A stretch of DNA of 64,000 nt from an uncultured Kiritimatiellota bacterium (GTDB lineage Bacteria > Verrucomicrobiota > Kiritimatiellia > RFP12 > DVOR01), in assembly GCA_944391055.1 (NCBI GenBank), contig CALXSF010000003.1, forward strand, positions 62,001-126,000. Direction: 5' to 3'. A program made the position numbers and the translations under genes. Under the pieces are notes generated by a model. That model was not told the DNA's origin, made no database searches, and saw only the letters and a list, made by a program, of their open reading frames with translations. Positions within the stretch are counted from its first letter, which is position 1; each line of letters begins with the position of its first letter. This document shows positions 24,904-31,441 of this stretch, in pieces.

Positions 24904-24948
24904 CACAATCCCCCCGCCTTGTGCAGTTGGCTTGCGCGGGGGATTGTG
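24904..24948. repeat. Inverted repeat in the divergent accD promoter region (possible operator)
   Basis: The left arm CACAATCCCCCCGC (24904-24917) and right arm GCGGGGGATTGTG (24936-24948) are complements except for one extra C. They are separated by 18 bases, so the arm centres lie about three helical turns apart. The repeat surrounds the -35 box of accD and ends two bases before its -10. A CATAAT (24897-24902, minus strand) just outside the left arm may be the -10 of the divergent operon. Confidence 0.6.
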
Positions 24949-24955
24949 CTAGACT
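24927..24955 (+). promoter_or_regulatory. Promoter of the accD-accA operon
   Basis: TTGGCT (24927-24932) and TAGACT (24950-24955) are separated by 17 bases, with an extended -10 TGC. The accD ATG is 36 bases downstream. The inverted repeat overlaps the spacer, so a bound regulator would block polymerase. Confidence 0.65.
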
Positions 24956-24990
24956 GTCGCGCAGTAACACCTCAAGGAAGGAGTTCGACT

Positions 24991-25827
24991 ATGGCTTGGT
25001 TCTCGAAGGCGCCCGAGGCGCCCCTGCGCGTCCCCACCGAGGCGCTTTGGAACGTCTGCAAGAAATGCGGCGCCTACACGCCCAAGGCGGAGTACGCCGC
25101 CAACCTCAAGGTCTGCCCGCGGTGCGGCGCGCACGGCCGCCTCACGGCGCGCGAGCGCATCGCCCTGCTGGCCGACGAGGGCACCTTTGAGGAGATCGCT
25201 GCCGAGGTCATCGCCCACGACCCGCTGGGCTTCCGCGACGCGAAGGACGCCTACGCCGAGAAGGTGGCGGCCACCCGCGCGAAGACCGGCATCGGCGAAT
25301 CCATCGTGGTCGGCGCCGCCCTGCTCGACGGCATCCCCGTGGTGCTCGGGGCGATGGACTTCCGCTTCATGGGCGGCTCGCTGGGCTCGGGCACGGGCGA
25401 GCGCATCCTCCAGGCCGCCGAGGCCGCGCGGCGCCTGCGCCGACCCCTCATCCTCTGCACCGCCAGCGGCGGCGCGCGGATGCAGGAGGGGCTGGTCTCG
25501 CTCATGCAGATGGCCAAGACCTGCGCCGCCATCCAGCGCCTGCGCGACGAGGGGCTGCTCTACGTCTCGGTGATGACCGACCCGACCACCGGCGGCGTCT
25601 CGGCCTCCTTCGCGATGGTGGGCGACCTGAACGTCGCCGAGCCCAAGACCCTCATCGGCTTCGCCGGGCGGCGCGTCATCGAGACCACCATCAAGCAAAA
25701 GCTGCCGCCGGAGTTCCAGACCTCCGAGTACCTGCTGGAGCACGGTTTCCTCGACAAGATCGTCGCGCGCAAGGACCTCAAGGCCTTCCTGGCCAAGACC
25801 CTCCGCTTCCTCACGGCCGCGAAGTAA
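24991..25827 (+). CDS. accD: Acetyl-CoA carboxylase carboxyltransferase subunit beta
   Basis: This 278-residue beta subunit of the carboxyltransferase (with AccA) moves CO2 from biotin to acetyl-CoA to make malonyl-CoA. A four-Cys zinc ribbon lies at residues ~23-45 (CKKC and CPRC). The crotonase-like core has MDFRFMGGSLGSGTGER, CTASGGARMQEG and MTDPTTGGVSASFAMVGD. The ATG at 24991 has an AAGGAG site; the longer upstream frame crosses the promoter. accA follows after 12 bases. accB and accC are not in the window. Confidence 0.95.
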   Translation: MAWFSKAPEAPLRVPTEALWNVCKKCGAYTPKAEYAANLKVCPRCGAHGRLTARERIALLADEGTFEEIAAEVIAHDPLGFRDAKDAYAEKVAATRAKTGIGESIVVGAALLDGIPVVLGAMDFRFMGGSLGSGTGERILQAAEAARRLRRPLILCTASGGARMQEGLVSLMQMAKTCAAIQRLRDEGLLYVSVMTDPTTGGVSASFAMVGDLNVAEPKTLIGFAGRRVIETTIKQKLPPEFQTSEYLLEHGFLDKIVARKDLKAFLAKTLRFLTAAK

Positions 25828-25839
25828 AAGGAGCACGCC

Positions 25840-26727
25840 ATGGCAACCACCAAGAAACCCGCCGCCAAGAAGGCCCCCGCGCGCAAGCCCGCCGCCGCCA
25901 AAAAGCCCGCCCCCAAAAAAGCCCCCGCCGCGCCCTCCGCGTGGGAGACGGTGCAGATCGCCCGCCACCCCAACCGCCCCCTGCTGCTCGACTACCTCGC
26001 CGCCTGGGACCCCGAGGCGTGCGAGCTGCACGGCGACCGCCTGGTGGCCGACGACCCGGCCATGTTCGCCGGGCTGGCGACCATCGGCGGCGAGCGCGTC
26101 GTCCTCGTCGGCCACCGCAAGGGCCGCACCACCGAGGAGAAGATCGCCTACCGCTTCGGCATGGCCAACCCCGACGGCTACCGCAAGGCCATGCGCGTCA
26201 TGCGCCTAGCCGAGAAGTTCGGCCTGCCCATCGTCGCCCTCGTGGACACCGCGGGCGCCTTCCCGGGGCTCGACGCCGAGGCCCGCGGCCAGGCCGAGGC
26301 CATCGCCAAGAACCTCGCCGAGATGTCCACCCTCCGCGCCCCCATCGTCGTCGTCGTCACCGGCGAGGGCGGCTCCGGCGGCGCGCTGGGCATCGCGGTG
26401 GGCGACCGCATCCTCATGCTCGAGCACGCCATCTACTCGGTCATCAGCCCCGAGGGGTGCGCCTCCATCCTCTGGCGCGACGGCAAGATGGCCCCCCAGG
26501 CCGCCGAGGCACTTAAACTCACCTCCGGCTGGCTCAAGCGCCTGGGCCTCGTCGACACCATCATCCCCGAGCCCAAGGGCGGCGCGCAGAACGACCCGGC
26601 CCAGACCGCCGAGACCGTCAAGCAAGCCATCCTCGACGCCATCGCCGAACTGCGGAAGATCCCCCTCGACGAGCTCGTCGCGCAGCGCTACGCCAAGTTC
26701 GCCGCCATGGGGCGCTTCGCCGACTGA
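25840..26727 (+). CDS. accA: Acetyl-CoA carboxylase carboxyltransferase subunit alpha with basic N-terminal tail
   Basis: This 295-residue alpha subunit partners AccD. The core from about residue 35 has RPLLLDYL, ELHGDRLVADDPAMFAGLA, the GHRKGR turn, VDTAGAFPGLDAE, GEGGSGGALGIAVGD and SPEGCASILWRD, all typical. Residues 1-32 are an Ala/Lys/Pro-rich basic tail (AAKKAPARKPAAAKKPAPKK) resembling histone H1-like or AlgP-like sequence, not normal for AccA, which usually begins with a helical segment. The tail may bind nucleic acid or acidic partners. The ATG at 25840 has an AAGGAG site. The next gene starts 13 bases after the stop. Confidence 0.93.
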   Translation: MATTKKPAAKKAPARKPAAAKKPAPKKAPAAPSAWETVQIARHPNRPLLLDYLAAWDPEACELHGDRLVADDPAMFAGLATIGGERVVLVGHRKGRTTEEKIAYRFGMANPDGYRKAMRVMRLAEKFGLPIVALVDTAGAFPGLDAEARGQAEAIAKNLAEMSTLRAPIVVVVTGEGGSGGALGIAVGDRILMLEHAIYSVISPEGCASILWRDGKMAPQAAEALKLTSGWLKRLGLVDTIIPEPKGGAQNDPAQTAETVKQAILDAIAELRKIPLDELVAQRYAKFAAMGRFAD

Positions 26728-26740
26728 GGAGGCCCCGGCC

Positions 26741-27703
26741 ATGCCCACCGCGCTCATCCTGACGGACGGGAAGCCTGGCCACGAGAACCAATCCAAGGCC
26801 CTCTGCGAGGGCCTTGGATTTTCCTATCGCCTCCTCCCCTGCGCCTATCCCGGCAAGGCCCGCAAGGCCCTCTCCTACCTCTGCGACCGGCTGGGGCTGT
26901 CGCCCGACCTGGCGGGCGTCCTCCCCGCCGCCCGCGCGGCGGCCGCGGGGGACGCGCCCGCGCTCCTCGTCGGCGCCGGCTCCAACACCTTCTATTCGCT
27001 CAAGCTCCTGCGCCGCGCCCTCGGCGTGCCCTGCGTGGCCATCCTGACCCCCGGCGGCTACCGCCTCGGCGGCTTCGACGCCATCCTCGCGCCCGCCTTC
27101 GACAACCCGCCCGAGCGCCCCAACCTCTTCACGGTCCCCACCAACCTCACCCCCGCGCGCCCCGACTTCTACCGGGCGCAGACGGCCGCCTTCCTCGAGC
27201 GGCACGTGCCCGCGCGCGACCGCGCCGTCGGCGTCATCATCGGCGGCAGGAACCCCGTGGCCGACGTCACGCCCGACTGGCTGCGCACGCAGCTGCGCGC
27301 CGTCTTCGCCGCCACGCCGGGCTGCGAGCGCTGGGTCACCACCTCGCGCCGCACCAGCCCCGAGGCCGAGGCGGTGCTGGGCGAGTTCCCCTTCGACTAC
27401 CGCCTCCTCTTCTCGCGGGATCATTTCAACCCGATCCCCGCCTTCGTCACCCAGTGCGAGCGGCTCTTCGTCACCGCCGACTCCACCGGGATGCTCAGCG
27501 AGGCCGTCGCCGTCGGCGGCGCCGCCGTCGAGATCCTCGACAACCTCACCGTCGCCACCGGCAAGTTCGCCCGCTTCGTCGACAACCTCTGCGCCGAGGG
27601 CTACGCCCACCGCTTCGACGGGCTCCTGGGCGAGGCCCGGCGCAAGGTCAGCCTCGCCCCGACCTTGGCCGCGCTCCGCGCGCGCCTCCGCCTTGGCCCA
27701 TGA
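26741..27703 (+). CDS. ELM1/GtrOC1-family putative glycosyltransferase
   Basis: This 320-residue protein resembles the ELM1 (DUF1022) family. It starts ALILTDGKPGHENQSKALCE, the family signature, has LLVGAGSNTFYSL, VGVIIGG, WVTTSRRTSPEAE, and ends with FVTADSTGMLSEA. The GT-B-like fold suggests transfer of a sugar, probably in envelope glycan synthesis; plant ELM1 acts in mitochondrial fission. The ATG at 26741 follows accA by 13 bases. The stop overlaps queE by four bases (ATGA). Confidence 0.8.
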   Translation: MPTALILTDGKPGHENQSKALCEGLGFSYRLLPCAYPGKARKALSYLCDRLGLSPDLAGVLPAARAAAAGDAPALLVGAGSNTFYSLKLLRRALGVPCVAILTPGGYRLGGFDAILAPAFDNPPERPNLFTVPTNLTPARPDFYRAQTAAFLERHVPARDRAVGVIIGGRNPVADVTPDWLRTQLRAVFAATPGCERWVTTSRRTSPEAEAVLGEFPFDYRLLFSRDHFNPIPAFVTQCERLFVTADSTGMLSEAVAVGGAAVEILDNLTVATGKFARFVDNLCAEGYAHRFDGLLGEARRKVSLAPTLAALRARLRLGP

Positions 27704-28305
27704 CCTACGCCCTCCACGAGATCTTCGCCTCCCTCCAAGGCGAGGGCCGCCACACCGGGCGCCCCTGCCTCTTCCTCCGCTTCGCCGGCTGCAACCTGGC
27801 TTGCCCGTGGTGCGACACCGACCACACCCCCCGCCTCCGCCTCAAGGCCGAGGCGCTCCTGGCGCGGGTCGAGGCCTCCGGCGCGCGCAGCGTCATCCTC
27901 ACCGGCGGCGAGCCCCTCCTCCAGCCGGGCCTCGGCGCCCTCGCCCGCGCCCTCCGCGCGCGCGGCCTGTGGGTGGGGCTGGAGACCAACGCCACCTTGG
28001 AGCCCGACACCGAGACCCGCGCCGCGCTCTCCTACGTCGCCGCCAGCCCCAAGGTCGGCGCGCCCCTCGCCCTCACCCGTGCCGACGAGATCCGCCTCGT
28101 CGCCGCGCCCGAGGTCACGCAGGCCTGGTGCGAGGCAATCCGCGCCCGCCTCCCCGCCGCCGACCACTACATCTCCCCCTGCGACGCCGGGGGCGCGCCT
28201 GACTTCCTGCGCGCCGTCACCCTCCTGGGCCGCCTCAACGCCGCGGCGCCCAGCCCCCCCTGGCGCCTCTCCCTCCAGACCCACAAACTCGCCCGCATCC
28301 CCTGA
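27700..28305 (+). CDS. queE: 7-carboxy-7-deazaguanine synthase
   Basis: This 201-residue radical-SAM enzyme makes 7-carboxy-7-deazaguanine, a precursor of queuosine and of deazapurine DNA modifications. The substrate motif SLQGEGRHTGRPCLFLRF precedes the cluster motif GCNLACPWCDT (CxxxCxxC), then ILTGGEPLLQ and LETNATLEPD. It is somewhat short. ATG at 27700 overlaps the ELM1-like stop. QueC and QueD are not in the window. A hairpin terminator follows. Confidence 0.92.
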   Translation: MTYALHEIFASLQGEGRHTGRPCLFLRFAGCNLACPWCDTDHTPRLRLKAEALLARVEASGARSVILTGGEPLLQPGLGALARALRARGLWVGLETNATLEPDTETRAALSYVAASPKVGAPLALTRADEIRLVAAPEVTQAWCEAIRARLPAADHYISPCDAGGAPDFLRAVTLLGRLNAAAPSPPWRLSLQTHKLARIP

Positions 28306-28347
28306 CCCAGGGGCCGCCCACGCCGCGCGCGGTTTTCGCGGGGGCGC

Positions 28348-28377
28348 AAAAAAGGCCTTTACGGGGCGGCCGTTTTT
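28348..28377 (+). terminator. Hairpin terminator after queE, overlapping the gspK promoter
   Basis: AAAAAxGGCC (28348-28357) pairs with GGCCxTTTTT (28368-28377) around a 10-base loop, with one mismatch; it can act on both strands. The -35 box of the next promoter lies in the loop. Confidence 0.6.
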
Positions 28378-28385
28378 GCTATCCT
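28358..28385 (+). promoter_or_regulatory. Promoter of the gspK-secretin operon
   Basis: TTTACG (28358-28363) and TATCCT (28380-28385) are 16 bases apart, with an extended -10 TGC. The start codon at 28396 is only about 10 bases after the -10 box, so the transcript would be nearly leaderless. Confidence 0.5.
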
Positions 28386-28395
28386 TTACGGAAAC

Positions 28396-29661
28396 ATGGG
28401 TAAGACGAGCGGACATGGGAACCCGCGCGGGGGCTTTGCCCTGATCGCGGTGATCTGGACGGTGGCTGTCCTCAGCCTCCTGGCCTGCGCGTTTTCCATG
28501 GACGCCTATATGGAGGGGAAGTCGGCGACGTACGTGCGCAACCGCCATCAGGCCACGGCGCTGATGGAATCGGGCCTGACGTTGGCCGAGCTGCTGATGG
28601 AGCGGCAGGAGAAGGTGTCGGGCGAGGAGACGGAGGAGGAGGTGGAGAAGGATCGCTGGATCGCGCCGGCCATCCGCCTGAAGCGCGGCCAGCGGGTGGA
28701 GGTCTATCAGCGCCTCTTCTATGACGAGGAGGGTCGGCTGCAGTTCGAGACGGCGGACGTGTCGGCCTCGACCAACGCGGTGCCGGACGCGGAGATCTTC
28801 GTGGCCATCGAGCCGGAGCCGGCGCGCTGGAACATCAACAAGCTGACGCACTCGGGCATGGGCGACAACGCGGATTTGGTGTGGGAGCGCATCCTCACCC
28901 TCGCGGGCGTGCCGGAGGAGGAGCAGAGCGAGCTGGTCGATTCCTTTTATGATTGGGTGGACGAGGACAGCGTGGCCACGTCGTCCGAGGGGGCCGAGAG
29001 CGATTACTACGAGCAGTTGGACCCGCCCTACACCTGCAAGAACGGCCCCTTGGACACGGTGGGCGAGCTGGCCTACATCCGCGGCTTCGACCGCAACGGC
29101 GCGGTGTTCCTCAAGGGCGGCGTCTGGAACCCGGAGGACCCGGAGGAGCGCCAGATCGCCGTCCAGGGCATCGAGCGGCTCTTCACCACCTACGGCACGG
29201 GCAAGGTGAACGTCAACGCCGCCCCGCGCGAGGTGCTCCTGACCGTCCCCTGCCTGGAGGACGCCGACGGGCTGATCGTGGACACCATCCTGGAGGAGCG
29301 CGAGGGGCTGAACGCCGACAGCAACACCGCCTCGCACCGCGTCCGCCAAGAGAACCGCGGCTCCACCTCCAGCCTCGGCGCGGCCGCCATCAAGGACTAC
29401 CATTTCACCGACCTCTCGGACTTCCTGGCCCGCATCCCGGGCATCGAGCAGGAGGACGCGAACATCTATCTCACCGTCGATTGCTCCATCTACAAGCTGG
29501 AGTTGGAGGGGCGCGTGGGGCGTGTGCGCCGGCGCGCCTCCGCCGTCGTCCAGCGCGGTTCCTCGGGCGGCTCCACGCGCGCGACGAACACCGCCAACGC
29601 CGCCTCCACCGGCTCCGGCGGCAGCGACCTGGTGATTCTGCGCTGGCAGGAGGAGACCTGA
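28396..29661 (+). CDS. gspK: Type II secretion system minor pseudopilin K
   Basis: This 421-residue GspK-like protein has a prepilin-type start (GGFALIAVIWTVAVLSLLAC), with a probable cleavage site before Phe and a Gly at -1. The rest is a periplasmic T2SSK domain with helix-hairpin-helix features: NINKLTHSGMGD, VYQRLFYDEEGRL and the NVNAAPREVLLTVP motif. GspK caps the pseudopilus. No ribosome-binding site precedes the ATG, and no earlier in-frame start exists. gspL-like, gspM-like and gspD follow, so this is a partial type II secretion locus. Confidence 0.88.
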   Translation: MGKTSGHGNPRGGFALIAVIWTVAVLSLLACAFSMDAYMEGKSATYVRNRHQATALMESGLTLAELLMERQEKVSGEETEEEVEKDRWIAPAIRLKRGQRVEVYQRLFYDEEGRLQFETADVSASTNAVPDAEIFVAIEPEPARWNINKLTHSGMGDNADLVWERILTLAGVPEEEQSELVDSFYDWVDEDSVATSSEGAESDYYEQLDPPYTCKNGPLDTVGELAYIRGFDRNGAVFLKGGVWNPEDPEERQIAVQGIERLFTTYGTGKVNVNAAPREVLLTVPCLEDADGLIVDTILEEREGLNADSNTASHRVRQENRGSTSSLGAAAIKDYHFTDLSDFLARIPGIEQEDANIYLTVDCSIYKLELEGRVGRVRRRASAVVQRGSSGGSTRATNTANAASTGSGGSDLVILRWQEET

Positions 29662-29664
29662 GGC

Positions 29665-30885
29665 ATGGCCACGAAAACAAACAGCCTCCCCGACGAACTG
29701 CCCGCCGTGCCCACCTTCGACACGGTCTGCGCGCGCCTCTCCCTCCCCATTGAGGCCGAGGAGACGCTGGCGGACGCCGCGCGCCTCGAGGCCGAGGCGC
29801 TCTCGCCCTTCGAGGAGGGGCTCTACACCTTCTCCTACGAGGTGCTCCGGCGCGGGCCCGAGAGCCTTGACGTGTTGGTGGCCGCCGCCGCGGACGCCAC
29901 GCTCGACGCGCGGGGGCACGACCGCCTCGCCGCCGCCGGGCTGCTGGGCAAGGTGCGGCTGGATCTCTCGGCGCTCGCCTGGGCGCGCGCCCTCGTCGAC
30001 CGCCGCCCCGATTTGGCGCAGGGGCTGCGCCCCGTGCTGCTGTGCGCGCCCGACGAGCGGCTCCTGATGGTGCTGGAGGGCGGCGCGCCCCTGGAGATCC
30101 GCGCCTTCGCCACCGACGTGCCCGACGACGTGCTGGCGCGGCAGGCCACCTTGCTCCTGGCGCGGCTGGGCATGGACGGCCGCGCGGGCGAGCTGGGCGC
30201 GGGGCTCTGCTGCGCCGCCGCGCCGGAGGCCGCCGGGCCGCTGCGCGAGGCGTTGGGGGCGGAGCCCGCGTTCGAGCCCATCGGCGACGCGGAGGCGCTG
30301 CTCCAGCGCGGGCTCCGGCTCCGCGCCGAGGAGGGGGCGGCCTTCGACCTCACCCCGCAGGCGTGGCGCGACGAGGCCAGGGCCACGCGCCAGCGCAGGC
30401 TGTTCATCGCCGGCGGCTCGGCGTTGGGCGTGGTGTGGCTGCTCTGCGCGCTCGCGCTCTTCCTCGTGCCGCGGGTCTACGGGAAGCTGGCGGACGACGT
30501 GGGCGACCGCCTCCGGGCCCAGCAGGCCGCCTATGAGGAGGTGCTGGCTTTGCGCGACCGCGTCGACCTCATCCGCCGCTACGAGGACCACAGCCGCTCC
30601 GCCCTCGAGATGCTCCGGCTCCTCTGCCAGGAGAAGGCCGAGAACGTCATCTTCCTCTCCTTCACCTACAACCGCGACACGTCGGTGCGCGTCACCGGCC
30701 TGGCCGACGACACCTCGGACGTCTACGGGCTCAAGGACGCCTTGCAGAAGGATCGCGGGCCGGACGGGGCCGCGCGCATCGCCGCCGTCAACATCAACCG
30801 CCTGACGCAGGATCCCAAGACCCGCCGCCAGCGCTTCGACATCGAGATCCTCTTCCCCGTCCCCTCCGAGGAGGAACAGCCATGA
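29665..30885 (+). CDS. GspL-like inner-membrane platform protein
   Basis: This 406-residue protein has a cytoplasmic region of about 245 residues, one membrane helix (RRLFIAGGSALGVVWLLCAL, residues ~246-268), then a coiled coil and a ferredoxin-like periplasmic domain (LSFTYNRDTSVRVTGLADD). That layout matches GspL or fused PilM/PilN proteins, which recruit the secretion ATPase. The cytoplasmic part is weakly conserved and lacks an obvious ASKHA nucleotide motif. It starts three bases after gspK and its stop overlaps the next gene (ATGA). Confidence 0.72.
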   Translation: MATKTNSLPDELPAVPTFDTVCARLSLPIEAEETLADAARLEAEALSPFEEGLYTFSYEVLRRGPESLDVLVAAAADATLDARGHDRLAAAGLLGKVRLDLSALAWARALVDRRPDLAQGLRPVLLCAPDERLLMVLEGGAPLEIRAFATDVPDDVLARQATLLLARLGMDGRAGELGAGLCCAAAPEAAGPLREALGAEPAFEPIGDAEALLQRGLRLRAEEGAAFDLTPQAWRDEARATRQRRLFIAGGSALGVVWLLCALALFLVPRVYGKLADDVGDRLRAQQAAYEEVLALRDRVDLIRRYEDHSRSALEMLRLLCQEKAENVIFLSFTYNRDTSVRVTGLADDTSDVYGLKDALQKDRGPDGAARIAAVNINRLTQDPKTRRQRFDIEILFPVPSEEEQP

Positions 30886-31424
30886 CCGCGCTCACCCCCC
30901 GCGACCAGAAACTGCTGGCGCTCTTCGGCGTGGTCGTCCTCTTGGGCGTCCTCGGCCTTTGGTTCCCCAAGGCCAAGGACGCGTGGGAGACGGCCCGCGC
31001 CCGCTGGAAGGCCCAGGAGGCCAGGCTCGCCCGCGAACAGGCCGTCATCGCCCTGCGCCCCGAGATCCAGGCGCAGTACGAGGCCCTGCGCGACCGGATG
31101 CCCGTCTTCCCCGAGGGCCGCTCCGTCGACACCCACTGGCTGCCCATCATGGACAACACCGCCCGCGCCAACAACGTCAACATCGCCCAGCGCGCCATCG
31201 GCGGCGAGGCGACCTTCGGGGAGGTCACCGAGCTCACGCTCGAATGCCGCGACTGGGAGGGGCGGCTCGACTCCCTCGTCTGGTTCCTTTACGACATCGA
31301 GAACCGCGACGACGCGATGATGGACGTCCGCGCCCTCACCATCCGCCCCGACGCGAAGAACCCAGGCCTGCTCCAAGGCACCTTCACCCTCAACTGCGCC
31401 TACATGCGCGTGCCCGCCGAATGA
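30882..31424 (+). CDS. GspM/PilO-like inner-membrane protein
   Basis: This 180-residue protein has a short cytoplasmic start, one membrane helix (KLLALFGVVVLLGVLGLWFP), a coiled coil (EAQEARLAREQAV region) and a PilO/GspM-like ferredoxin fold (LTLECRDWEGRLDSLVWFLY). It probably pairs with the GspL-like protein in the inner-membrane platform. It overlaps that gene by four bases. The secretin gene begins 17 bases after the stop. Confidence 0.72.
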   Translation: MTALTPRDQKLLALFGVVVLLGVLGLWFPKAKDAWETARARWKAQEARLAREQAVIALRPEIQAQYEALRDRMPVFPEGRSVDTHWLPIMDNTARANNVNIAQRAIGGEATFGEVTELTLECRDWEGRLDSLVWFLYDIENRDDAMMDVRALTIRPDAKNPGLLQGTFTLNCAYMRVPAE

Positions 31425-31441
31425 GGAAGGAACCCCCACCC

